DNA of 64,000 nucleotides, from NCBI GenBank assembly GCA_963791635.1, contig CAWBTC010000018.1, positions 62,001 to 126,000 of the forward strand, read 5' to 3'. Source of the stretch: VFMC01 sp963791635 (GTDB lineage: Bacteria > Actinomycetota > Acidimicrobiia > Acidimicrobiales > Ilumatobacteraceae). The notes beneath the pieces are model-generated. The model was not told the origin of the DNA and did no database searches. It saw only the letters and a list, made by a program, of their open reading frames with translations. The position numbers and the translations under genes are program-made. Below are positions 34,198 through 41,892 of the stretch, piece after piece; position 1 is the stretch's first letter, and every line of letters begins with the position of its first letter.

Positions 34198-34226
34198 TCA
34201 AACCGGTCAGATCACGACCGGTTTGA
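34198..34226. promoter_or_regulatory. Perfect 11-bp inverted repeat operator
   Basis: TCAAACCGGTC (34198-34208) and GACCGGTTTGA (34216-34226) with a 7-base spacer lie across the -10/-35 region of the TIGR03086 gene. This is a typical dimeric repressor site, for example for a TetR or MarR protein. No regulator gene is adjacent. Confidence 0.65.
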
Positions 34227-34413
34227 TCTGGAAGAGTCGTCGATGCGAGCGCTCGATGGCTCGCCCGAGCGACCAACCCGCGCACTGCACTTCGGCCCAA
34301 CTCGCAGTGGGACGAGGCTGCCCGATCGCGCCGGTTAGCGTGCGGGTTGCAGCGGGCTCGCGGCGCTTCGGGCCCGGGGTTCGCTGACTCCTGCCGAGCG
34401 TCGAGTGCTGCTA

Positions 34414-35439
34414 TCAGGAGCCGGCCAGGCTACGTAGGTCGGCCCAGACGCGTTGTTCGCGGTCGGCGATCTCGGCCAGCGGCTCGGTCACCGAGTCGAG
34501 CATCAGGGCGGGTTCGTCGGCTTCGGCCGCAATCGCGAATCCCTTGGCGACCTGTTCCCACATGTCGCCGATCGTGGCAACCTCCGTCGCCGGCCCGGCA
34601 AGGCGCGGCTCGGCTGTGATCGCGGCGGCTTCGTTGAGGAACCGCGCGTACATGTACCGGAAGATCCCACCGCCGGTTCCACCACGATGGTCGATCATCA
34701 ACGCGGTCGTGAAGCAGGTGCGACGCAGCGTCTCCCCGTCCAGCAGTTGCGGCCACTTCCGGGTCTCGCGCTGGGCCTTGCGGATCCCCTTCACGCCGAG
34801 GTTTGCGATCGGCGGCTCGAGCATCGCCCGACACACATCACCGATCGCCTCGCGGACGTCGTGAACCGTCGGTGGGCGGGCGCCCGCGAAGTCGAACGTG
34901 TACCACTCGTGACGGGGTGGGAACGGCTTGAACATCGACCCGCGGGCCTGTTCGAGCACATCCCAGTCGACCGGATGGAGCTCCTCGTCTCGATCGGCGA
35001 TCAACACACGCTTCTTGTCGGGTTCGTAGCCGGCAGCCACCACGACATGACCACCGAAGTGGTAGTCGTCCGGGAAATCGAAGTACGGCAGCAGGCCCAT
35101 GTCGAGATGCAGCAGCACCGGCTCGTGTGATTCGAGTAGCGACTGCAGCGATGTCTGTGCGGTTCTTGCGCTGGACGTGGTGTGCGACTCGACCCCGACG
35201 CCCGTCCGCCGACCGGCAGACCTCTCGAGGCCCTCGTCCTTCCCGCCTACGTTGCCCCGACCGCCGTAGAAGGGGTCGATCCCGGCGAAGTGGAAGTAGA
35301 CGAACCCCAACCCGCTCCCGAGACCGAACAGCAACTCCTCCGACAAGGGCAGACCGTGGAAGTCGTACACGTGCCGCAACGATCCCGACACGCAGTGATG
35401 GGTCGTGTAGGTGGCGAACCCGGGAAACGGCTCGAACAA
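34414..35439 (-). CDS. BtrH-like N-terminal domain / DUF4872 protein
   Basis: The product of 341 residues begins LFEPFPGFATYTTHHCVSGS (TTG start read as Met) and matches the BtrH N-terminal domain, a papain-like acyl-transferase/peptidase fold from butirosin synthesis. Cys16 in THHCVSGS is the likely nucleophile and GGHVVVAAGYEPDKKRVLIAD supplies the His/Asp part. A helical DUF4872-type C-terminal half follows (YARFLNEAAAITAEPRLAGP, LAEIADREQRVWADLRSL). TTG 35439 has AGGAG seven bases upstream. The frame is open further upstream but enters unrelated sequence. BtrH-like proteins often accompany specialised-metabolite genes; none is seen here, and the flanks are broken, suggesting transfer. Confidence 0.72.
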   Translation of the reverse strand: MFEPFPGFATYTTHHCVSGSLRHVYDFHGLPLSEELLFGLGSGLGFVYFHFAGIDPFYGGRGNVGGKDEGLERSAGRRTGVGVESHTTSSARTAQTSLQSLLESHEPVLLHLDMGLLPYFDFPDDYHFGGHVVVAAGYEPDKKRVLIADRDEELHPVDWDVLEQARGSMFKPFPPRHEWYTFDFAGARPPTVHDVREAIGDVCRAMLEPPIANLGVKGIRKAQRETRKWPQLLDGETLRRTCFTTALMIDHRGGTGGGIFRYMYARFLNEAAAITAEPRLAGPATEVATIGDMWEQVAKGFAIAAEADEPALMLDSVTEPLAEIADREQRVWADLRSLAGS

Positions 35440-35712
35440 CTCGGCTCTCCTCTCCAACGGATCATCACCAGCTTCGGACGAGTCGGGCTGGCCAACCAGA
35501 GCACAACGTCCCGCGCGACAGCCTGCCCGCCGCACTGGTCCATTCGATGGGCGTACGTGCTGTCGTGCACCTGCTTGCAAAGAACTGGCTCCGAGGCTGT
35601 CGTGGCCGCTCCGGATCCCGTGCGCACCACCTCGACGCTCGAAGTGACGACGCTCGCAAGTCCAGGGCGCTGCACTTCGACCCACGCAAATGCGCCCGAG
35701 TTCGTTCCCAGC
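35440..35712. other. Unassigned segment between BtrH-like gene and MFS fragment
   Basis: No confident gene is seen. Several minus-strand frames are open, but none gives a recognisable protein, and base composition looks less GC-rich than surrounding genes. It is probably debris from recombination between the two flanking pieces. Confidence 0.4.
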
Positions 35713-36111
35713 GCCAAGCCTTCCCAGCACGGCGGGGGTGACGGCTTGGCGGAACGAGACGGTGATGATGTTCCAGATCATGATGAACGCTCCACCGATG
35801 AACATCGCTGCGGCGATGATCCAGACGTTGCTGGTGACGGCGGGCGCTCCGATGAAGAGGACCATTCCCGCGACGGTGAGGGTCAGGGTGCGGGCTCGTC
35901 CGAGTCGTGCTTCGAGGTGTTCGTTGACGAAGGTGGTGGCGATGCTGCCGGCCGCTGCGGTGAGGATGAGCAGCCCGAACTGCGGTTGATTGAGTCCGAG
36001 GATCGAGTCAGTGCCGACGGCGTAGAGCACGAACACGGCTCCAGTCGCCGAGGAGGCGAGGTTGGCCACGCCGACCATCACCGCCGTGGTTCGCAGAGTC
36101 GGGCGCGACAT
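35713..36111 (-). pseudogene. MFS transporter fragment
   Basis: About 133 residues read as an internal piece of an MFS exporter (second-half helices): VMVGVANLASSATGAVFVLY, FGLLILTAAAGSIATTFVNE, a GRARTLTLTVAGMVLFIGAP helix and NVWIIAAAMFIGGAFIMIWN, ending TPAVLGRLG. The N-terminal half is missing upstream, and after GRLG the frame becomes unrelated. It is a decayed remnant. Confidence 0.72.
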
Positions 36112-36252
36112 GAGGAACGCCTCATCGACGACAACGCCTACACCACAACCAACCTTGATCGTTGTGTACCGCAGGCATTGGACTCGAGCGTCCCCAAACG
36201 CCAGGACCGGGCGGCACTTGTGGGTCGTCCCAGGACGACCACGGCCTCACGA

Positions 36253-37152
36253 TCACTCGGGGGCGTTCTGTGCCTCCAGCCAGGCGACCACGTGTTCGCG
36301 TCGCATGAACCGGGCCCAGGCGAGCGGCGTGGAATCGAAGTCGTTGTCGCGGGCGCCGAGGTCGGCGCCCGCATCGACGAGCTTGCGCAGCAGGTCAAGC
36401 TCGCCGGCGCCGGCGGCAGCATGCGCTGGTGTGCGCCCCGTCGCGGCAGGCACAGAGCCACTCTCGACCAGTTCCTCGACGAGCGCCCACCGCCCAAAGC
36501 TGGCTGCAGTGCTCAGCAACGCTGATGCGGTCTCCGGATCGACGGAAGCGACGTCGGCCAGCAACGAGTGATCGCCCCGGATCGCCCGCTCGGTCAACGG
36601 GTCAGCGCTGATCGGTCGTTGCCACCGATACAGATCACGCAACATCGAGATCTCGGCGCCGTGGTGGATGAACTCGTCGAGCATGTGCAGGACGTAGCCG
36701 GCTCGAGTGCCGTCGCTGTACTCACCGCCGACAGGACCGATACGACCGCCGAGCCGCTCGTCGTCCACCAATGCGAGGTGCGCATCCCAACGCGCATGGG
36801 CGCGGTCGAGCTGATCCAAAGCGTCGACCGCGGTGGCCGGTGGTGTGGGGTCTGGCGCATCCAGTCCAACCGCCTCGCCCTGGGGTGGCACGTCCAGCCA
36901 CTGCGGCGCACGGTCCTCGCCGTACATGTCGATCAGATGCCAGAGGCGCCAGGCCAGCGTCGTGAACGGATCGGGGTGAACAATCGGCGCCCACTCGTGA
37001 AACGACGTGCCGTCCCGTCGTCTTCTGATCGACCAACATCCTGGTGCGGGTTCCCAGCCGTACTCCTCCTCGGCGAGGCCGTCGAGTCGCCGCCGGGTGC
37101 GTTCCCAGACGGTGTCGGACAACCTCTTCAGTTCCTCCGTCGTCTGCAGCAT
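36253..37152 (-). CDS. DinB-like and ankyrin-repeat fusion protein
   Basis: The 299-residue product has an N-terminal DinB_2-like four-helix domain (MLQTTEELKRLSDTVWERTR; FTTLAWRLWHLIDMYGEDRA; YVLHMLDEFIHHGAEISMLR, with His residues suited to metal binding). A C-terminal ankyrin part follows (from about 200; GRTPAHAAAGAGELDLLRKL, VDAGADLGARDNDFDSTPLA). Fusion of a putative metal-dependent enzyme with an interaction module is unusual but coherent, with no break between them. TAGCCT lies seven bases before ATG 37152, so it is probably leaderless. Function is unknown. Confidence 0.75.
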   Translation of the reverse strand: MLQTTEELKRLSDTVWERTRRRLDGLAEEEYGWEPAPGCWSIRRRRDGTSFHEWAPIVHPDPFTTLAWRLWHLIDMYGEDRAPQWLDVPPQGEAVGLDAPDPTPPATAVDALDQLDRAHARWDAHLALVDDERLGGRIGPVGGEYSDGTRAGYVLHMLDEFIHHGAEISMLRDLYRWQRPISADPLTERAIRGDHSLLADVASVDPETASALLSTAASFGRWALVEELVESGSVPAATGRTPAHAAAGAGELDLLRKLVDAGADLGARDNDFDSTPLAWARFMRREHVVAWLEAQNAPE

Positions 37153-37240
37153 GACTGCGAGGCTACGTGCCGTTCGCCTCACGAGTCACAGTGTGGTCAG
37201 TACGGTGCGTGTCCTCGAACCGCTTGTTGGCGAGCCTCCA

Positions 37241-37282
37241 ACTGTTCCGTCGCGACATCACACTGTTCCGTCGCGACATCAC
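37241..37282. repeat. Two 21-bp direct repeats upstream of leuA
   Basis: Two identical 21-base units at 37241-37261 and 37262-37282 (beginning ACTGTTCCGTCGCGAC), then a partial ACAGTTCC. Spacing is two helical turns, which would suit cooperative binding of a regulator. Confidence 0.75.
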
Positions 37283-37342
37283 ACAGTTCCATCACCCGAT
37301 CATGACCAAGGGTTGCGACATCCACGACCCGGACAGGCGTCG

Positions 37343-37364
37343 GAGATTTCCCGCGGGAAATCTC
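37343..37364. promoter_or_regulatory. Perfect 22-bp palindrome upstream of leuA promoter
   Basis: GAGATTTCCCG followed directly by its reverse complement, centred at 37353/37354 and about 35 bases upstream of the leuA -35 box. It is a likely protein operator. No T-run follows. Confidence 0.6.
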
Positions 37365-37398
37365 TGCAGACCAGGCACGACGTCCGAACCGAACCTGA

Positions 37399-37427
37399 TT
37401 GCCGAATCGGGCTCGGTCGGGTACAGT
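37399..37427 (+). promoter_or_regulatory. leuA leader promoter
   Basis: TTGCCG (37399-37404), 17 bases, TACAGT (37422-37427). The predicted start is near 37434, only a few bases before the leader peptide ATG at 37438. Confidence 0.65.
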
Positions 37428-37437
37428 CCGAACCGAT

Positions 37438-37473
37438 ATGCGCACCTCCGGCCTGCTGCTCCTTCTTATGTAG
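37438..37473 (+). CDS. leuA leader peptide (11 residues, five consecutive Leu)
   Basis: ATG opens MRTSGLLLLLM followed by TAG, with Leu codons CTG CTG CTC CTT CTT in a row. Leucine is the end product of LeuA's pathway, so this is a classic attenuation leader. No ribosome binding site is present, and the predicted transcription start lies a few bases upstream. Confidence 0.85.
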   Translation: MRTSGLLLLLM

Positions 37474-37501
37474 GGCAAGCGACGCATCCTCGCGCTTGCC
37501 C
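37473..37501 (+). promoter_or_regulatory. First leader hairpin, leuA attenuator
   Basis: GGGCAAGCG (37473-37481) pairs with CGCTTGCCC (37493-37501). The stem starts on the last base of the leader peptide's TAG stop, exactly as in the cimA leader. Confidence 0.7.
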
Positions 37502-37537
37502 GCCCCCAGCCTCCCGGCCGGGGGCTTCTTGCTTTTT
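37502..37537 (+). terminator. Attenuator terminator of leuA
   Basis: GCCCCCAGCC (37502-37511) pairs with GGCCGGGGGC (37516-37525) with one A-C mismatch, followed by TTCTTGCTTTTT. A good rho-independent terminator 88 bases before leuA. Confidence 0.8.
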
Positions 37538-37624
37538 CCGGCCGGCACACCGTCCGCTCGCCACACCAATCGACTCACCACTTCGACTCACCGCTCGCTC
37601 GCCGCTCCAGGAGAACCCACCGCC

Positions 37625-39340
37625 ATGGCACCCGCCAACGTCACCCCGAAGAAGATGCCCTTCGAGAAGTACCAGCGCTACGTGCCGCTGGTGCTCCGCG
37701 ATCGCACCTGGCCCGACGTCGTCGTCGACAAGGCACCGCTGTGGTGCAGCGTCGACCTGCGCGACGGCAACCAGGCGCTCATCGACCCGATGGACCCGCA
37801 GCGCAAGCGGCGGATGTTCGACGCCTTGGTGAAGATGGGCTTCAAGGAGATCGAAGTCGGCTTCCCGTCGGCCAGCCAGCCCGACTTCGACTTCGTCCGC
37901 CAGCTGATCGAGGAGGACCTGATCCCCGATGACGTCACGATCCAGGTGCTGGTGCAGTGTCGGCAGGAGCTGATCGAGCGCACCTACGAGGTGCTGCAGG
38001 GCGCCAAGCGGGCGATCGTGCACTTCTACAACTCGACGAACCCGCTGCAGCGCGACGTGGTGTTCGGCCTCGACAAGCAAGGCATCATCGACATCGCGGT
38101 GAACGGCGCCAAGCTGTGCAAGAAGCTCGAAGAGACGATCCCCGAGACCCAGGTGCGCTACGAGTACTCGCCCGAGAGCTTCACGCTCACAGAGCCCGAC
38201 TACGCGATCGAGATCTGCCACGCAGTGATGGACGTGGTGGAGCCGACGCCGGAGAAGCCGATCGTGCTGAACCTGCCGGCCACCGTCGAGTGCTACACGC
38301 CGAACGTGTACGCCGACGTGATCGAGTGGTTCGGCCGCCACATCCGCCAGCGCGACTCCGTGGTGATCAGCCTCCATCCGCACAACGACCGAGGCACAGG
38401 GACCGCCGCCGCCGAACTCGGCGTCATGGCCGGAGCCGATCGCGTTGAGGGAACGCTGTTCGGCAACGGTGAGCGCACCGGCAACGTCGACGTGGTCAAC
38501 CTGGCGATCAACCTGTTCGTGCAGGGCATCGACCCCCAACTCGACATCACCGACATCGACGCGCTGCGCCGGACCGCCGAGTACTGCAACCGGCTGCCCG
38601 TGCACCCCCGCCACCCGTGGGTCGGCGACCTGGTGTACACCGCGTTCAGCGGCAGCCACCAGGACGCGATCAAGAAGGGCTTCGAGGCGCTCGACAAGAA
38701 GGCCGCGGCGAACGGCGGCGAGTACCCGGAGTGGGGTGTGCCCTACCTGCCGCTCGATCCGAAGCACCTCGGCCGCACCTACGAGGCCGTCATCCGCGTC
38801 AACAGTCAGAGCGGCAAGGGCGGCGTCGCCTACGTGATGAAGACCGAGCACGGATTCGACCTGCCCCGCCGTCTGCAGATCGAGTTCTCCAAGACCATCC
38901 AACACATCACTGAGGACTCCGGCACCGAAGTGAGCCCGGTCGTGATGTGGCGAGCCTTCCAGGAGGCGTATCTCCCGACCGAGCCGAGGTTCCGCCTGAT
39001 GTCTCACGAGCTGCGCAGCGATTCGGCGTCGGGTCGCACGGCGATCACGGCCCAGCTGATGGTGGACGGCGAGCACCGAACGATCGACGGTGAGGGCAAC
39101 GGTCCGATCGACGCGTTCGTGAAGGCGCTGCGCAGCGGAATCGGTGCGACCCTCGACGTGATCGACTACGCCGAACATGCGATGGGTCAGGGCTCCGAGG
39201 CGATGGCCGTCGCGTACGTCGAGACCACGAGCGCGGAGCGCGGTGTGCTCTGGGGTGTGGGCACCGACCCGAGCACCATCACCGCCTCGCTGCGTGCGGT
39301 GCTCAACGCCTACGAGCGCGCGCAACAGGAACAACACTGA
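37625..39340 (+). CDS. leuA: 2-isopropylmalate synthase
   Basis: LeuA condenses 3-methyl-2-oxobutanoate with acetyl-CoA, committing carbon to leucine. The 571-residue product is the long (class II) form, beginning MAPANVTPKKMPFEKYQRYV. It has the DRE-TIM signature CSVDLRDGNQAL, EVGFPSASQPDFDF, the metal ligands in VISLHPHNDRGTG, FGNGERTGNVDVVNL and the C-terminal allosteric domain (from about residue 425; IDGEGNGPIDAFVKALR). ATG 37625 has AGGAG upstream at a slightly long distance. Control is probably by the upstream Leu leader peptide, plus feedback by leucine on the C-terminal domain. Confidence 0.96.
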   Translation: MAPANVTPKKMPFEKYQRYVPLVLRDRTWPDVVVDKAPLWCSVDLRDGNQALIDPMDPQRKRRMFDALVKMGFKEIEVGFPSASQPDFDFVRQLIEEDLIPDDVTIQVLVQCRQELIERTYEVLQGAKRAIVHFYNSTNPLQRDVVFGLDKQGIIDIAVNGAKLCKKLEETIPETQVRYEYSPESFTLTEPDYAIEICHAVMDVVEPTPEKPIVLNLPATVECYTPNVYADVIEWFGRHIRQRDSVVISLHPHNDRGTGTAAAELGVMAGADRVEGTLFGNGERTGNVDVVNLAINLFVQGIDPQLDITDIDALRRTAEYCNRLPVHPRHPWVGDLVYTAFSGSHQDAIKKGFEALDKKAAANGGEYPEWGVPYLPLDPKHLGRTYEAVIRVNSQSGKGGVAYVMKTEHGFDLPRRLQIEFSKTIQHITEDSGTEVSPVVMWRAFQEAYLPTEPRFRLMSHELRSDSASGRTAITAQLMVDGEHRTIDGEGNGPIDAFVKALRSGIGATLDVIDYAEHAMGQGSEAMAVAYVETTSAERGVLWGVGTDPSTITASLRAVLNAYERAQQEQH

Positions 39341-39438
39341 CGGCGACGTCTGATCGGTCGACGGCACCCGTGATGCCCGCACGGGTCGTCACCTGCTCGA
39401 ACGGACCGCGCGCCTGCGCTCGCAACTAAGCTCGGCAC

Positions 39439-39900
39439 ATGAAGCATTGGGCGGGTCGACTCGTGTGGCTGATGGCGCTGCTCGCCGCGGCGGCGATGGC
39501 CGCCCGGTGGTGGTCGGCCCGATCGGTGCCGCAGCCGTCGGCGAACCCGCAGTGGCCTCCGTTCGAGCCTCCCGTGCCGGCGCCGCGACCAGCGGTCATC
39601 CCGACCGTGAGCGACGCGCCGGATCCCGATCCAGCGGTGACGGCAGCGCCGGAGCCGACGAACCTTGCGAACCTTGCGAACCGTGCGGCGACGTCGATCG
39701 TGCAGGCGACAGACGGAGCGCTTCGCTGGGTGCTGCCGATCGACGGGGAGTGTCCTGAGGGGTACCCGGTCAAGGCGAACGACAACTCCGGCATCTACCA
39801 CGTGCCCGGCGGTCGCTTCTACGCCCGCACGAAGGCAGAACGGTGCTACGTCGACGCCGGGTCGGCCGCCGCAGACGGCTATCGTGCCGCCAAGGCCTGA
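39439..39900 (+). CDS. Sunset-domain membrane-anchored protein
   Basis: The 153-residue product has one N-terminal membrane segment (WLMALLAAAAMAA), a Pro/Ala-rich stretch (about 30-90) and a C-terminal sunset domain of about 45 residues (CPEGYPVKANDNSGIYHVPG, then RFYARTKAERCYVDAGSAAA). The domain is small, contains two Cys and has no established activity. TAAGCT lies six bases before the ATG, so it is probably leaderless. Confidence 0.78.
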   Translation: MKHWAGRLVWLMALLAAAAMAARWWSARSVPQPSANPQWPPFEPPVPAPRPAVIPTVSDAPDPDPAVTAAPEPTNLANLANRAATSIVQATDGALRWVLPIDGECPEGYPVKANDNSGIYHVPGGRFYARTKAERCYVDAGSAAADGYRAAKA

Positions 39901-39943
39901 ACGGCCCGCCAGCAGTTTCTGAACATCCGTCAGGGGAACAGCG

Positions 39944-40135
39944 ATGAAAGTGTCCGTCGATTTCGATGTGTGTGCGTCCACGGGTGCCTGCATGCAGGTA
40001 GCCCCCGAGGTGTTCGAAGTGCGCAGCGACGGTTACCTGTACGTCCTCTTGGAGGAGCCAGGCGAGGAGTTGCGCGACAAGGTGCAGCAGGCTGCTGACA
40101 TGTGTCCGACGGCCGCGATCACGGTCGAGGGCTGA
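39944..40135 (+). CDS. Ferredoxin ([3Fe-4S] type)
   Basis: This 63-residue small electron carrier begins MKVSVDFDVCASTGACMQVA. Cys10, Cys16 and Cys54 (ADMCPTAAI) are cluster ligands, and the position for a fourth between Cys10 and Cys16 is not Cys, consistent with a [3Fe-4S] cluster as in ferredoxins serving actinobacterial cytochromes P450. No P450 gene is nearby. AGGGGAA lies a few bases before ATG 39944. Confidence 0.88.
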   Translation: MKVSVDFDVCASTGACMQVAPEVFEVRSDGYLYVLLEEPGEELRDKVQQAADMCPTAAITVEG

Positions 40136-40328
40136 CCCCCTCTCAGGCCCCCAACACAACACACAGCACCTTGCGGCCACTGGCGGTGGTCGGAGTCTGC
40201 AGACCGTCTCAAGCCCACTCAACTCAATGGGTCCCACCTCCGATAGTTTGTCGTCCGCACGCGGCCCGGTGACCCCGAGCAACGTGTGGCGGGCGGTCGC
40301 CAAGTGGAACACAGGTCGGAGATGTGGG

Positions 40329-40948
40329 ATGAACCGTCGCGTCGCGCTCGTGACAGCGCTCAGCAGTGCAGGAACGATCGCCGTGGCGGTGGTGTCGATC
40401 GCCGTCGTCTTTCAGTCGGCGGACCAGCAGTCAGCTGGCGTGCCCCTGCTCGACACGACAACGGTCCTCGTCGACGCCTCCGCGAGCACATCCGTGGTCA
40501 TCGACGTGCCAGCGCCCGCCCAGCCCGACCCTGCGGTGCCGATCGCCGCGGCGCCGATCGCCACTGGTGCACCCAGTCCCACGGCGCCCACCTCGACGGG
40601 CGTGACGGCTCGCCCACCATCAGCTCCGCCGAACACGATCGCCATCTCCCCCGCCAGCACGGCCCCATCGAGTCCTGCGCCCGCTGCCGGTCCCGCGTCA
40701 CCGACGACTCCACCGACTCCACCCGACCAGGCACCGTTGACGACCGGAACGACCGCTCCTCCCGGAACGTCCGCAACGCCGCCGGCCACATCGGCACCAG
40801 CGGCACCAGCACGACCGCGACCACGGCAGCGCCGCGGCCTGAGGGCGTGCCCGCCGACTGGCCGGCGAACAAGCCGATCCCGCCCGTGCCTGCCGACTGT
40901 GTGCAGCCTCAACTCGAGGACAACGGCATCTGGAACTGCCAACGCTGA
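40329..40948 (+). CDS. Membrane-anchored Pro/Thr/Ala-rich hypothetical protein, frameshifted
   Basis: ATG 40329 opens a frame with an N-terminal membrane segment (TALSSAGTIAVAVVSIAVVF) and a long Pro/Ala/Thr/Ser-rich region. Near 40800-40815 coding sense moves to another frame, which ends with the ordered tail RPEGVPADWPANKPIPPVPA and DCVQPQLEDNGIWNCQR at 40948. Without the shift the first frame runs into pyrF as an artificial fusion. Function is unknown. A low-complexity linker tolerates indels, so a sequencing error or recent mutation is likely. Confidence 0.55.
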
Positions 40949-41039
40949 ACGCCACGATGGTGCCATTCGCGGAACGGTCAGCGTTGGAACCGCGGGCGGC
41001 CGGGCCGTCAACGGCCCGCTGAGTAGTGTCGGCCTCGAC

Positions 41040-41858
41040 ATGGGCCTGCACGAACTCCTCCGCACCGCGTGGCACCGAAGCGACTCGATGCTGTGCGTCG
41101 GGCTCGATCCCGACACGGCCAAGCTGCCGTCGCCACTCGACGGGGCGCCCGATGCGATCGAGCGGTTCTGCCTCGACATCATCGACGCGACCGCCGACGT
41201 GGTCTGTGCGTTCAAGCCGCAGATCGCCTACTTCCACGCCCACCGAGCGGAGCCCCAACTCGAGCGGATCTGTCACCACATCCGGTCGCAGCACCCGAAC
41301 GTGGTGCTGGTGCTCGACGCCAAGCGCGGCGACATCGGGCCCACCGCCGAGCAGTACGCCCGCGAGGCCTTCCACCGCTACGGCGCCCACGCAGTGACGG
41401 TGAACCCGTACCTCGGCACCGACTCGGTGGAACCGTTTCTGCGACACGCCGGTCACGGTGTGTTCGTGCTGTGCCGAACCTCCAACCCGGGCTCGGGCGA
41501 CTTCCAGATGCTCGCCGTGGACGGCGAGCCGCTCTATCTCCACGTTGCTCGTCGCGTTGCCGAGGAGTGGTCGCAGATCGGCGACTGCGGGCTGGTGGTC
41601 GGCGCGACGTACCCCGACGAGCTCCGTGAAGTGCGTCGTGTGGTCGGCGACATGCCGTTGCTCGTTCCCGGGATCGGCGCGCAGGGCGCTGACGTGGCCG
41701 CCACCGTCGCCGCCGGTGCTGACAGCCAAGGCTTCGGCATGGTGATCAACTCGTCGCGGGCGATTCTGTACGCGTCGAGCGGCGCCGACTACGCCAGTGC
41801 TGCCCGCGCTGCGGCGATCGCGACCCGCGACGAGATCCGCGCCGCCGGCACCCGCTGA
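41040..41858 (+). CDS. pyrF: Orotidine-5'-phosphate decarboxylase
   Basis: PyrF decarboxylates OMP to UMP, the last step of UMP synthesis. The 272-residue product is the group 2 (actinobacterial) form: MLCVGLDPDTAKLP, VCAFKPQIAYFHAH, the catalytic VLDAKRGDIGPTAEQYA, VTVNPYLGTDSVEPFL, FVLCRTSNPGSGDFQ and LVPGIGAQGADVAATV. The open frame extends upstream through the preceding gene, but ATG 41040 is where similarity begins; TAGTGT lies ten bases before it. No other pyr genes are near. Confidence 0.95.
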   Translation: MGLHELLRTAWHRSDSMLCVGLDPDTAKLPSPLDGAPDAIERFCLDIIDATADVVCAFKPQIAYFHAHRAEPQLERICHHIRSQHPNVVLVLDAKRGDIGPTAEQYAREAFHRYGAHAVTVNPYLGTDSVEPFLRHAGHGVFVLCRTSNPGSGDFQMLAVDGEPLYLHVARRVAEEWSQIGDCGLVVGATYPDELREVRRVVGDMPLLVPGIGAQGADVAATVAAGADSQGFGMVINSSRAILYASSGADYASAARAAAIATRDEIRAAGTR

Positions 41859-41892
41859 CCCTTGTCTCTTCGCGGGACGAAACCGCTCGCGA

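Noticed and set aside
35247..35717. Minus-strand frame of 156 codons overlapping the BtrH-like gene
   Set aside because: No recognisable family, and half of it is the shadow of the BtrH-like frame.
37466..39382. Very long open frame (638 codons) antisense to leuA
   Set aside because: It is a mirror of leuA codon bias in a high-GC genome; the translation is Arg/Val/Asp-rich without family motifs, while leuA is unambiguous.
40227..41858. A single 543-residue fusion of a Pro-rich protein with PyrF
   Set aside because: The conserved tail of the upstream protein is in another frame and PyrF has its own start at 41040; the fusion results from a frameshift.
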